NCBI GenBank assembly: GCA_944393745.1
Contig: CALYBD010000003.1
Span: 38,991 to 102,990 of the forward strand
Length of the DNA stretch: 64,000 bases
Reading direction: 5' to 3'
From: an uncultured Alphaproteobacteria bacterium
GTDB lineage: Bacteria > Pseudomonadota > Alphaproteobacteria > CAAGCB01 > CAG-977
The translations under genes were made by a program, and so were the position numbers. Shown piece after piece: positions 17,881 to 26,983 of this stretch (position 1 is its first letter; each line of letters begins with the position of its first letter). Under the pieces are notes generated by a model that saw only the letters and a list, made by a program, of their open reading frames with translations, made no database searches and had not been told where the DNA came from.

Positions 17881-18561
17881 ATGCTGTCAGAATTAAAGGA
17901 AGCTTTTAAAGATGTTTTTTCTAAACAAATCAGAGGGTTAATATGGCTTACGGCATTAACGACTCTGCTGGTTTTTATCGTTCTTTTTGGTTTGTTTGTT
18001 TTTGCCATGTCGTTTTTTGAACTGGCCGAGTATCCGTGGTTGGAAAAAACGCTGGAAGTCCTTGGATATGTATTGTTTTTTATTATGTCTCTTATGCTTT
18101 TTCCGGCGGTGGCAACGTTTGTGTCCGGCTTTTTTATCGATTCGGTCGTTGATCGGACCGCGAAAAAAAACAATATTTCGAATTTAAGAGCGGTTCCTTT
18201 GTCCGAAAGCCTTGTGTTGTCGGGAGTCGGAGCCTTTAAAGGAGTTTCGTTGTCGGCGCTGTTGATTCCTGTTTCGCTGACGGTGGGGCTGATTCCTTTT
18301 GTCAACATGGTGCCGATTGTTCTATATTATGTGTTAAACGGTCGGCTGTTGGCCAGGGAATATTTTTATGCCGTTGCGTTGCGTTATGCCGCGAAAAACG
18401 ACGCCGATGAAATATTTGACCGATATGCCGGATATTGGACAAAGGGAGGAATTATTATTGCTGTTTTGATGACCGTGCCGGTGATTAATGTTATTTCTCC
18501 GCTGATAGCCATGTCTTTTATGCAGCGGTTGTTTTTAAAGAAACAACAGGATTCGAAATGA
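17881..18561 (+). CDS. EI24/CysZ-like membrane protein
   Basis: 226-residue membrane protein with a first hydrophobic pair (about 20-85), a soluble stretch with FFIDSVVDRTAKK, and another two or three membrane segments, ending with LIAMSFMQRLF. This is the layout of the EI24 domain (CysZ family, some of which move sulfate), and alphaproteobacteria have a widespread member of this type. There are no sulfur-assimilation genes nearby, so no substrate is assigned. A CGGAG precedes the ATG, and the stop overlaps the lipoprotein start (ATGA). Confidence 0.75.
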   Translation: MLSELKEAFKDVFSKQIRGLIWLTALTTLLVFIVLFGLFVFAMSFFELAEYPWLEKTLEVLGYVLFFIMSLMLFPAVATFVSGFFIDSVVDRTAKKNNISNLRAVPLSESLVLSGVGAFKGVSLSALLIPVSLTVGLIPFVNMVPIVLYYVLNGRLLAREYFYAVALRYAAKNDADEIFDRYAGYWTKGGIIIAVLMTVPVINVISPLIAMSFMQRLFLKKQQDSK

Positions 18562-18929
18562 AAAAAGTTTTTTTGATGTTTATGTTTTGTTTTTTGGCGG
18601 GATGTGCGCGCGTTCCCAAAGAATTGCCTGTCGTTGCCGCGGAAAATAACGCGTCCGTTTCGGATTCGGCAAAGCGATCCGGACGAAAAGATCCGTTGTT
18701 AAAGTCGGATTATGTTTTGCGGATTTTGGGACAGCCGACACTGAAACGCCGCGAACCGCCGTCCGAAGTCTGGGTTTACACACAAACAGGCTGCGTTTTG
18801 TTTATTTATATGAATGATTTGGACGACGGTTCGGCTTTGGTGCGGCATATGGAAATCGGTACGCCGTCTTTTCATGCAAAACAAAAAGATTCTCTGTCGT
18901 GTCTGAAAACGGCAGCCAAATTAAGATGA
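18558..18929 (+). CDS. Small predicted lipoprotein
   Basis: 123-residue protein with a lipoprotein signal: MKKVFLMFMFCFLAGC, lipobox LAGC with Cys16 as the lipidation site, so it should be anchored in the inner or outer membrane. The mature part has the motif LRILGQPTLKRREPPSEVWV and GCVLFIYM, a pattern seen in conserved small proteins of alphaproteobacteria with no known function. It overlaps the genes on both sides by 4 bases (ATGA), so the three genes form one translationally coupled unit. Confidence 0.75.
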   Translation: MKKVFLMFMFCFLAGCARVPKELPVVAAENNASVSDSAKRSGRKDPLLKSDYVLRILGQPTLKRREPPSEVWVYTQTGCVLFIYMNDLDDGSALVRHMEIGTPSFHAKQKDSLSCLKTAAKLR

Positions 18930-19459
18930 TTGAAACAATTTTGCAGGCGGACAAAGCCGTTTTGGAGTATATCCAAACGCTGCATTCGGATTTTTTGAAT
19001 GTGTTTATGCCGGCGGTGACGTCTTTGGGGGACGCGGGTGTATTTTGGCTGACATGGGCAACGTTATTGTGTTTCTTTCCGAAAACCAGAAAAACAGGTA
19101 TTTTAATGGTGGCGGCGTTAAGCGTGACTTTTGTCGTCAGTACATTGGGACTGAAGAATTTGTTTGAACGTTTGCGGCCGTGTGCACAGTTTCCGAAAGA
19201 ATTCTTTTTTATTTGTCCGTCCGGTTTTTCGTTTCCGTCGGGACATTCGATTTCGTCTTTTGCCGCAGCCGGCGTGTTATTTTTCAGACACGAAAAAGGA
19301 GGTCTTGTCGCATTAATTCTGGCGGCAATGATTGCTTTTTCAAGAACGTATCTGTATGTTCATTTCCCGCTGGATATTTTAATCGGCAGCCTGCTGGGCG
19401 TGGGATCTGCCTATTTGATCGTTCGCTGCTGCGGAACACAAAAAAAGGCAGAGCCTTAA
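18926..19459 (+). CDS. PAP2-family membrane phosphatase
   Basis: 177-residue integral membrane phosphatase of the type 2 phosphatidic acid phosphatase family. All three catalytic motifs are present: KNLFERLRP (KX6RP), PSGH, and SRTYLYVHFPLD (SRX5HX3D). Typical substrates are undecaprenyl pyrophosphate, phosphatidylglycerophosphate or lipid A phosphate; the sequence does not decide. The ATG at 18926 overlaps the lipoprotein stop (ATGA), as in the preceding pair, so it is preferred to the start 27 bases upstream. Confidence 0.85.
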   Translation: MIETILQADKAVLEYIQTLHSDFLNVFMPAVTSLGDAGVFWLTWATLLCFFPKTRKTGILMVAALSVTFVVSTLGLKNLFERLRPCAQFPKEFFFICPSGFSFPSGHSISSFAAAGVLFFRHEKGGLVALILAAMIAFSRTYLYVHFPLDILIGSLLGVGSAYLIVRCCGTQKKAEP

Positions 19460-19469
19460 CTCTGCCTTT
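19441..19469 (-). terminator. Intrinsic terminator after trxA
   Basis: A 10-bp stem (AAAGGCAGAG / CTCTGCCTTT) with a 6-base loop is followed on the minus strand by a run of six T. It lies just after the trxA stop and overlaps the end of the opposing PAP2 gene. There is no T run on the plus strand, so it serves mainly the minus-strand operon. Confidence 0.8.
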
Positions 19470-19477
19470 CAAGGACT

Positions 19478-19795
19478 TTATGATAATTGTTCGTTGATCC
19501 AGGCGGACAGTTTTGATTTTGTCATGGCGCCCGAATGTGTTGCAACGGCTTCGCCGTTTTTGAACATAATCAGTGTCGGAATGCCGCGGACGCCGAAATT
19601 TGTCGGTGTTTCGGGCGAATCGTCAATATTCATTTTGACGACTTTTAATTTATCGCCCAATTCGGCCGCGACTTCTTCCAAAACGGGGCTTAACTGCCGG
19701 CACGGAGAACACCATTCGGCAAAAAAGTCAACCAGCACGGGCACGCCTGAATTTTTTATTTCATCGGCAAATTCATTGTCTTTGATTGTTTTCAT
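19478..19795 (-). CDS. trxA: Thioredoxin with a WCSPC active site
   Basis: Small cytoplasmic disulfide reductase, 105 residues, the usual TrxA length. The active site at residues 28-32 is WCSPC rather than the usual WCGPC, and the cis-proline loop (GIPTLIMF) is intact. The frame extends 26 codons upstream, but the ATG at 19795 follows GGAAG and gives the standard start MKTIKDNEF. It is the last gene of the addB-addA-trxA run, ahead of a terminator. Confidence 0.9.
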   Translation of the reverse strand: MKTIKDNEFADEIKNSGVPVLVDFFAEWCSPCRQLSPVLEEVAAELGDKLKVVKMNIDDSPETPTNFGVRGIPTLIMFKNGEAVATHSGAMTKSKLSAWINEQLS

Positions 19796-19853
19796 GTTGT
19801 CTTCCTTTCTGTATAAAAACGTACAGCCTTTATAAAAGGCTTTAAAAAAACGG

Positions 19854-22800
19854 TCAATACTCCATTGTATCACAAACCAGTGACGTGATCTCGGTTAATT
19901 TCGGGGCTTCGGTCCACAGCAAAAAGCATCTGATTTTTTTGCCGGGATATATTCTTGCAATTAAATCCTTATAGGCCGTCATTTGCCGGATATAAGCCGG
20001 CGGCGTTTCCTGAATGTTCTGCGGAATAAGGCGGCCGGATTTGTAATCGATCAGATGTACTTCGTTTTCAAAGACGGCCAACCGATCGATTTTTGCATTG
20101 ATGATACGTTCGCCGATAATGCCGGATACGGGGACTTCCGCCAAAGATTCCGGACCGAATAATCCGGCCGTTTGCGGATTTTCAAGCAAAGACAAGACGC
20201 TGTCGATCAAAGAGTTTTTTTCTTCATCAGACAGTCCTACGGCTTGCAAAGCCGCCAGCTTTCGGGCATTGATTTTACGCAGTCGGGGCGGGTACTGCGG
20301 CAGAATTTCCAGCAAAGTGTGGATCAATAAACCTTTTTTAACGGCTTTTTGCCGGCCTTGCGACAATGGGGATAATACGGACGGTTCCGCAATATCCGGC
20401 TTTGACGGAACCAGAGGCCGCGGCGGCACGGGTTCGGCCGGCGGCAGCTGCGTTATCCAGTCGGGCAGAACGGTGTCGGGCGGCCGATCTGATTTTTCTT
20501 CGAATTTTTTCGGCGGTTCTTCCTGTCGGCAGGTCAGACGCAAAACGGGTTCGTCAAACAGGTCTGTTTGCACTTCTTGTGCCGCATAGCAATCGGATCC
20601 GTCGGCGTTTTTGATATTTAAGGATTCTTTGACCAGTTCATACCAGTTGCCGTGAGCATTCCTTGTCGTGTCCCAGCCCGTGATGTACAATCTGTCGGCG
20701 GCGCGTGTCAGGGCGACATAAAGCAAACGGTTATATTCGTCGTTACTTTTTTCTTTTAATTTTTTGATTTCATTTTCAATGAGATCGTTATTGTATTCTG
20801 CTTTGGGCGCCCACAGCATGATTTCACCGTTTTGATCCGCCGGCCAGTATGTTTTTGATTTCTGGACGGGCAATTGACGTGTATCGGGCAGAAAAACAAT
20901 CGGTGCCTGCAGGCCTTTGGCGGCATGCACGGTCATGATGCGCACGGCGTCAAAGGATTGTTCGGGATCGCGTTTGATTTCCACATCGTTTTGGCGCAGA
21001 TGGTTTAAAAAGTTCTGTAAAGAAGGCGGTTCCGCGGAATCGTAATGCAAAGCGAGGGACATAAATTCGTCCAAAGCGTCCAAGGCCTGCACGCCCAAGC
21101 GCGAAACAAAAGCTTTTTGTCGTCCCAGCGGCCCCAAAATATAGGCGTAAAGTTCATAAGGACGCATTTTATCAACGCGAGCCAGCAGATCTTTTAAAAA
21201 CAAATACGCCTTGCCCAAAGCGGTGTCCGGTTTGTCTTCGTACGTTTTTAACCGGTCAAATAAAGACAGTTCGCCGCGTTTATAGGCCAGGCTGAACAGA
21301 TCGTCTTCGGAAATACCGTCCAGGGGTATATTTTTCTCTGATGCTTTTTGCAGATCGGCTGCGGATAAATCTTTGGCTGAAATGCCGCATAAAGGGGAAC
21401 GCAAAACGGTAGCCAACGCCAAATCATCTTCGGGCAGCAACAGGAAATCCCCCAGAACCATTAAATCCTTTACGGCAATGTGGGACGTGATTTTTAATCT
21501 GTCAACACCGCAGATCGGCACGCCGAGTGTTTTTAATTCCCGCGATAAATCGTCAATAAAAGTATTGCGCCGGCGCACTAAAATTAAAATATCTCCCGGT
21601 CGGATCGGTCTGTTTTCGGATTCCAAGTGTTCTTCGGAAAAGACCATATCGGCAATTTTTTTTGCGATTTTTCGCGCCAGACGGGCGGACGGCGTTTCGG
21701 AATAAACGCGTTCAACCGGCTTTGTAAAAGGTCGCTGCGTATCATTTTTTTGCGGTTTTTCCGTCGGCCATATTTCAACCAGTCCGGCCTGTTTTTTGCG
21801 CCAGGATAAATGAGCGGCATTTTCGTCTGGATCAACAACGCCCCGTCGCGCCGGATCAAAGCGCAGAACAAAATTGACAACGTCAATAACGGCTCGGACG
21901 GATCTGAAAGAAATATACATCGGTACGTCATTCCATTTTTTGCCGGCATTGAGGGCTCGTGTTTTAAAAAAAGTGCGCATTTTTTCAAATTCTTCGGGAA
22001 CGGCGCCCTGAAAACTGAAAATCGATTGTTTTTTGTCTCCGACGGCAAAGACGGTTCTGTTTTGCGTGCGCATACTGCTGCCGGCAAAAAATTCTTCGGC
22101 CAGTGCTTTGATGACGGCCCATTGATCGGGGCTGGTGTCTTGTGCTTCGTCCACCAAAATATGATCAATGCCGCCGTCCAGCTTGAACAACACCCAGGCT
22201 GCCGCGCCGGATTTTTCCAAAAGAGCACGAGCCTTTGCGATCAGATCGTCATAATCCATGATGCAACGTTCGTTTTTTAAAACCGTGTATTCGTCCAAAA
22301 TGGCACCGGCAAGTTCAAATAAAGCCAGCGAAAAACGCTCTGTCGCAACGGAAGTCAGCTGCTTTTGCAACAATTCGGCTTTTTGTGCTTCGGCTGTCAT
22401 GGCGGGCAGGGCGGCTTCGGATTCTTTGCAGCAGAGCTGTTTGCGTATTTCATTTTCCGTCGTTAAAAATACCGAAAGGTATTCGGACAGCAGGAAAAGC
22501 CGTTCTTTTTCGGAAGCATTTAGAAAATCTTCCATTTTCGGGACTTTTTCCGTATCCGTTTTTTTCTTTGAAACGCCTAAAACGGCGACGGCCAAGCGCA
22601 GTTCGTCTTCTCGTGCTTTTGTTAAACGGCAAAAGTCTGTTTTTAAAGAGTCTTCCGTGCAGCCCTGCGGCAAGTTTAAAGCTGTTTCATAGGCATTTAT
22701 TAATTCCGAACGGGAACTAAAACGGGTTTTGATCCGTTGAACGGCCGGCAAATGTGTCGTAATTTCTTTTAAAACGTCTAAAAAGTTATCTTCCGTCGTA

Positions 22801-23333
22801 ACGGCGGCGATCGTTTCCAGACAAGATTCGAAACGACTCTGTCCTAAAATTTTATTTCGAGCCTGTTCGATTAATTCGGTGGCGCCGCGTTCGTCCAAAA
22901 CCTCAAACTGCGGAGAAACGCCGGCTTCCAACGGAAAACGTTTTAACAAAGATTGGCAAAAACCGTGCAGCGTTGTTACCTTTAATCCGCCGGCCGTATC
23001 CAATAACCGCGCAAACAACCGCCTTGCCCGCGCGATCATATCCGAATCGGGCGGGGTGTCGTGCAGTTCCGTTAATTCTGTTATCAGCAGGCTTTCTTCT
23101 TCGGCCGCCCATTGTGCCAGCCGTTCGGCAATTTTGTTGGCCATCTGTGCTGCTGCCGTGCGTGTAAACGTCAGGCACAGAATTTTTTCGGGCGGCGTGC
23201 CCGTCAGCATCAGATTCAATACCCGATCGGAAAGAACTTTTGTCTTGCCCGATCCGGCCGAAGCCGCCACCCAGGCCGATTCAAAAGGATTGGCCGCCAA
23301 ACGCTGTAAAACATTCGGATCCGTCGAAGTCAT
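19854..23333 (-). CDS. addA: ATP-dependent helicase/nuclease subunit A
   Basis: UvrD-family helicase and nuclease of the AddAB complex, which resects double-strand breaks for RecA. The 1159-residue product has Walker A (VAASAGSGKTKVLSDRV) near the start, the Walker B region HILVDEAQDTSPDQW, further superfamily 1 motifs (RIMTVHAAKGLQAPIVFL), and a C-terminal RecB-type nuclease domain (GLLIHTLLEILP and VHLIDYKSGRL). The chosen ATG at 23333 lies 1 base after the addB stop, with GAGGAA just before it inside addB; an upstream in-frame start exists but overlaps addB by about 47 bases. Confidence 0.95.
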   Translation of the reverse strand: MTSTDPNVLQRLAANPFESAWVAASAGSGKTKVLSDRVLNLMLTGTPPEKILCLTFTRTAAAQMANKIAERLAQWAAEEESLLITELTELHDTPPDSDMIARARRLFARLLDTAGGLKVTTLHGFCQSLLKRFPLEAGVSPQFEVLDERGATELIEQARNKILGQSRFESCLETIAAVTTEDNFLDVLKEITTHLPAVQRIKTRFSSRSELINAYETALNLPQGCTEDSLKTDFCRLTKAREDELRLAVAVLGVSKKKTDTEKVPKMEDFLNASEKERLFLLSEYLSVFLTTENEIRKQLCCKESEAALPAMTAEAQKAELLQKQLTSVATERFSLALFELAGAILDEYTVLKNERCIMDYDDLIAKARALLEKSGAAAWVLFKLDGGIDHILVDEAQDTSPDQWAVIKALAEEFFAGSSMRTQNRTVFAVGDKKQSIFSFQGAVPEEFEKMRTFFKTRALNAGKKWNDVPMYISFRSVRAVIDVVNFVLRFDPARRGVVDPDENAAHLSWRKKQAGLVEIWPTEKPQKNDTQRPFTKPVERVYSETPSARLARKIAKKIADMVFSEEHLESENRPIRPGDILILVRRRNTFIDDLSRELKTLGVPICGVDRLKITSHIAVKDLMVLGDFLLLPEDDLALATVLRSPLCGISAKDLSAADLQKASEKNIPLDGISEDDLFSLAYKRGELSLFDRLKTYEDKPDTALGKAYLFLKDLLARVDKMRPYELYAYILGPLGRQKAFVSRLGVQALDALDEFMSLALHYDSAEPPSLQNFLNHLRQNDVEIKRDPEQSFDAVRIMTVHAAKGLQAPIVFLPDTRQLPVQKSKTYWPADQNGEIMLWAPKAEYNNDLIENEIKKLKEKSNDEYNRLLYVALTRAADRLYITGWDTTRNAHGNWYELVKESLNIKNADGSDCYAAQEVQTDLFDEPVLRLTCRQEEPPKKFEEKSDRPPDTVLPDWITQLPPAEPVPPRPLVPSKPDIAEPSVLSPLSQGRQKAVKKGLLIHTLLEILPQYPPRLRKINARKLAALQAVGLSDEEKNSLIDSVLSLLENPQTAGLFGPESLAEVPVSGIIGERIINAKIDRLAVFENEVHLIDYKSGRLIPQNIQETPPAYIRQMTAYKDLIARIYPGKKIRCFLLWTEAPKLTEITSLVCDTMEY

Positions 23334-23334
23334 G

Positions 23335-26271
23335 TTATTCCTCCTGATCTTCCGATGAACCGGAAGTCGCCCATTCATCAAAACGCGCTAAATGATCAAA
23401 ATCGTTATATTGTAACGAAACGCTTGTGTCCGGTGTTGCCAGATAAGGCGTTTGAGGATCGTCATAAGTGTTGATCAGATCTTTTAGCCGTTGCAGAGCT
23501 TTATCGGCTTCTTCCGCGGTTTTTTCTTTGTCCGTCGTGATTTTTCGGATCATTGCACCGTCTTGTTGTCCGCGCAGGCGCCAATATTCCATGGCGGTTG
23601 CGGTTTTGTTTTTGATGTTTTCAAATCCGTTTTGCTGTAAAATGGCAGCTTCCAGCGGCAGTTGCGGAGAATAACCGGCCAAAACCGTATTCGTTGCGGG
23701 AAGTTTGCCCGTTTTATAATCAATTAAAGTAATGCTGCCGTCGTTTTTAAGGTCGATTCTGTCGGCAACACAACGCAAAGTAAAATCGCCGCCTTTGGTC
23801 TTAAAAGAAATCTTACCTTCCTGTTCGCACAGGATTTTGGCGGTTTCTTCCTGTCTTTTTTTCTGTTGGCCGACGAACCACTTTAAAGCGGATTCCAAAC
23901 GCGGTTTCCAAAAGGCTGCGGCAGTTTGCGAAAAATTTAATTCTTTGAATAAATCCGAACCGATTCTTAATATCTCGGATTCGGCATTGGCCGGCAATTT
24001 TGCGGGATATTCGGCGCAAAACATTTCGACCGCCTTGTGAACGATCGTGCCGTAATCGGCGGCATTAAATTCTGCGTCAATATCGTCCAACGGCTGTAGT
24101 TCCAGAATATGTCGCGCGTAAACGGAATACGGATCACGCATCAGCGCTTCTATTTTTGTGACCGACAACTTGCGAGGACGAGCTTGAACGGGCGGATTCG
24201 GTTGCGGCGGCAGAAAAGATAAAAAAGCCTGCGGTTCATCAATCTTTCGGGCCCAATGCTGCAAATCTCCCCCCTCAAACTGCAGACCGGAAATGTCCAA
24301 AACGGTTTGCAACCGCATCAACCAGCGGGACGGGACACAAGGGGTTCCTCCTTCTTTGACGGATCGGGTCATAATCAGTTTTTCGGCGCAAAAAGCCTGT
24401 GCAAAATCATGTGCGGACAAAGCGATTTTTTGTTCCGGAGCAGATAAACCGCACTGTTCGCGCATTGGGCGGGACAGCCACGGATCGGCGTTTGGCGTTT
24501 GGGGCCAGGTTCCTTCGTTCAATCCGCCCAGAATTAAAACATCGGGCTGGATCAGGCGCGCTTCCATCGTTCCCAGAATATCCAGTCGCGGGTGCATGCC
24601 GTACTTCGGACGGACGACAACTCCTTTAAACAAAGCCGATAAGAGGGATAAATATTCCTCCGGCGTGATTGGTTCGATTAAATCCGCCTGTTCCTTTAAA
24701 TCGACAAAAAAAGCTGCGGCGGCTTCGCCGGCTTCACCGTCCCACAGTCTTTGGGATCCCGTTTTATCCCAGCTTTGCGCCAGCTGTTCCGCCGCGGTTA
24801 AATGCGCATTCAACAGTGTTTCGAAATCCTGCGCCGACGGATCGGTCATCTGCCGGGTAAAGGGGGACAGGCGTTGTTCCAGATCGTGTATGAAATTAAT
24901 CAAATCCTGCTTTTTGCTTGTTTCGGCTGCTTTTTTCAACCCCGAAAAGCCGTTGCCGGGACGTTTGCCGCGCAGCAGTTCTTTTTCCGTTTTTCGCACC
25001 AAAGATCGAAACGGCGCAAATTTTTGGCCGCCCAAAGCCAGCGGGTGTTTTAAACACGCCAGAAAATCGCAAGGGGCCCAATCGGTTAAGGCCGCGCGTC
25101 CCAACAACAGTAAAAACGTTCCCAACGGCGTTAAAGTCAGATTTGTTCCCGCCGAATCGTCCATAACGATTCCCCATCGGTTCATTTCGGCGACCACGCG
25201 GCGAGCCAAAGATCTGTCCGGTGTTACCAGCGCGGCCGTTTTTCCCGGCGTCTGAAGAGTTTCGCGCAAAGCAAGCGCAATGACCAAAGCTTCTTCTTGG
25301 ACGTTGGCGCAATCATATTTTTGAATGCCGGCAAGGGCTTCTTTTTGAAATTTTTTTGTTGTCCGCCACAGCTCTGTTGTCGACGCCGGCCGCATGGCTT
25401 CGCTGATCAGGCGCAGGCGTTCGTCGCGGACGGGCGTATTATCGCCGAACAAACGCACGTCCGAACGCTTTAATCCCATTTTATCCAGCAGTTTTTTCAG
25501 ATGGTACTGCGGATGCGAAGGTTCACAAAGCGCAAAGCTGTCTTCGTCCAACAGCCTGTCCAGTCCCGGCAGAATAACTTCTCCGTTTTCCATGCCCGCA
25601 ATCGTATCCAACAATTCGGCCGTCGCCGGCTGAGACCCCGTTGACCCCGCCGCGATTACGGGAAAAGACGGCGGATTGCTGCGCCAAAAATCCGCCTGAG
25701 CTTTGAACAGACGTACCCGGCGGTCGGCAGCATCAATGACGTTTTCCTGTTTTAAAATTTCAGGCCAGGCGGTCGTAATGATTTCCAAAAAAGTCAGTGT
25801 TTCCTGCCAATGGGCGGCAAACTCGTCGGGAACCAGATTGTTCAACCGGTCAAACGGCATGTTTTCAATATAAGTTTCATCTAAAAACTGCGCTAAAGCA
25901 TCTGCCAGATACAGGGCTTTTTCGGCATTGACGGGAGTGCGTTTTTGAATAAGCCTGGCAAGCAGCAAACGCCGGCGCAGCGGATTGATGGCGTCCGGCA
26001 GATCAACGATGTTTAACAAAGACAGTCGTCCCTGCGTTTCTTCATCTTCAACGGCGGAAAAAGGAATCATGCGCGGCAACACCAAAGGTTGTCCGTTACT
26101 TTGGCGCAAAAAAGCCTCCCGCACGGTTTTACAGGCGCGCCGGGTCGGCAGGAATAAAACCGTTTTTGCCAAATCGGTCGGAACGGAACGATGCCGACGC
26201 AGCAATTCTGCCGCCAACGTGTCGGCAAAAGAAAAAACGGGATCAATGGTAAATACGTGTTTAACCGCCAT
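23335..26271 (-). CDS. addB: Double-strand break repair protein AddB
   Basis: Partner of AddA in double-strand-break resection. The 978-residue product is of the alphaproteobacterial AddB type: a degenerate helicase core starting VFTIDPVFSFADTLA, the conserved GSTGSQPATAELL, LGGLNEGTWPQ, and a C-terminal nuclease domain with the motif YGTIVHKAVEMF and the catalytic LIDYKTGKLP. Its first bases overlap murU by 11 bases and its stop touches the addA start. Confidence 0.94.
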   Translation of the reverse strand: MAVKHVFTIDPVFSFADTLAAELLRRHRSVPTDLAKTVLFLPTRRACKTVREAFLRQSNGQPLVLPRMIPFSAVEDEETQGRLSLLNIVDLPDAINPLRRRLLLARLIQKRTPVNAEKALYLADALAQFLDETYIENMPFDRLNNLVPDEFAAHWQETLTFLEIITTAWPEILKQENVIDAADRRVRLFKAQADFWRSNPPSFPVIAAGSTGSQPATAELLDTIAGMENGEVILPGLDRLLDEDSFALCEPSHPQYHLKKLLDKMGLKRSDVRLFGDNTPVRDERLRLISEAMRPASTTELWRTTKKFQKEALAGIQKYDCANVQEEALVIALALRETLQTPGKTAALVTPDRSLARRVVAEMNRWGIVMDDSAGTNLTLTPLGTFLLLLGRAALTDWAPCDFLACLKHPLALGGQKFAPFRSLVRKTEKELLRGKRPGNGFSGLKKAAETSKKQDLINFIHDLEQRLSPFTRQMTDPSAQDFETLLNAHLTAAEQLAQSWDKTGSQRLWDGEAGEAAAAFFVDLKEQADLIEPITPEEYLSLLSALFKGVVVRPKYGMHPRLDILGTMEARLIQPDVLILGGLNEGTWPQTPNADPWLSRPMREQCGLSAPEQKIALSAHDFAQAFCAEKLIMTRSVKEGGTPCVPSRWLMRLQTVLDISGLQFEGGDLQHWARKIDEPQAFLSFLPPQPNPPVQARPRKLSVTKIEALMRDPYSVYARHILELQPLDDIDAEFNAADYGTIVHKAVEMFCAEYPAKLPANAESEILRIGSDLFKELNFSQTAAAFWKPRLESALKWFVGQQKKRQEETAKILCEQEGKISFKTKGGDFTLRCVADRIDLKNDGSITLIDYKTGKLPATNTVLAGYSPQLPLEAAILQQNGFENIKNKTATAMEYWRLRGQQDGAMIRKITTDKEKTAEEADKALQRLKDLINTYDDPQTPYLATPDTSVSLQYNDFDHLARFDEWATSGSSEDQEE

Positions 26272-26983
26272 CAGGCCGGTCCTTTAATCTGTCTTCTGCC
26301 GCAGCCAATGCTTCCGGCGTGCCGACATGATACCATTCGCCTTCGCCGATGACGGCCGCCAGCCGTCCGGCTTTTTCTGCCCGATCATACAGCAGATTTA
26401 AAGAAAATTTTCCCTGCGGTGTGTCATCAAAAATTCGCGGATTTAAAATCTGCGCCCCCGCATAAACAAAAGGCGCCGTTTCTTCCTGCGGCTTTTTCCG
26501 GCGCGGCCGGCCGTTTTCAATATAATAATCGCCCTTGCCCGTATGACCGAACGTCCGTTCCATCGGCCATAACAACAGCAAAATGTCGGCTTTTTCTTCT
26601 TCAAAAGCCTGTGCCATACGCGCTAAAACAGGCGTTTTTTCCGTCCACAGCGGATCGGCGTTTAAAACGAAAAAAGGACGATCTCCCAACAACGGTAACG
26701 CTTTTTTGACACCGCCGCCGGTTTCCAAAGCGGTTTCTTCCTGCGAAAAAATAAAGTGCATATCCGTACGCCGTTTCAGATTTGTCTTGATCAATTCGCC
26801 CAGGTAACAGACATTGACGACACATTCTTTAATTCCGCAGGCGGCAATCTTGTCGGCGACCCGATCAATCAATGTGCGACCCGAAACTTTAATCAGCGGT
26901 TTGGGGCATTCGTCTGTCAAAGAACGCATGCGGGTTCCCCGTCCGGCGGCTAAAATCATTGCTTTGTTTATTTGAGCAGACAT
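26261..26983 (-). CDS. murU: N-acetylmuramate alpha-1-phosphate uridylyltransferase (MurU-like)
   Basis: 240-residue nucleotidyltransferase with the sugar-phosphate nucleotidyltransferase signature MILAAGRGTRMRSLTDECPK and PLIKVSGRTLIDR. Adjacent to an AmgK-type kinase, this is the MurU of the cell-wall recycling bypass that makes UDP-MurNAc directly from recycled MurNAc without MurNAc-6-phosphate. Such bypass pathways give fosfomycin-insensitive UDP-MurNAc supply. Family relatives are mannose-1-phosphate guanylyltransferases, which cannot be told apart from sequence alone; the gene context supports MurU. It overlaps amgK by 16 bases and addB by 11 bases. Confidence 0.82.
   Translation of the reverse strand: MSAQINKAMILAAGRGTRMRSLTDECPKPLIKVSGRTLIDRVADKIAACGIKECVVNVCYLGELIKTNLKRRTDMHFIFSQEETALETGGGVKKALPLLGDRPFFVLNADPLWTEKTPVLARMAQAFEEEKADILLLLWPMERTFGHTGKGDYYIENGRPRRKKPQEETAPFVYAGAQILNPRIFDDTPQGKFSLNLLYDRAEKAGRLAAVIGEGEWYHVGTPEALAAAEDRLKDRPDGG

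Noticed and set aside
24293..25255. 320-codon plus-strand open frame inside addB
   Set aside because: Mirror frame of a clear AddB gene, with no recognisable features of its own.
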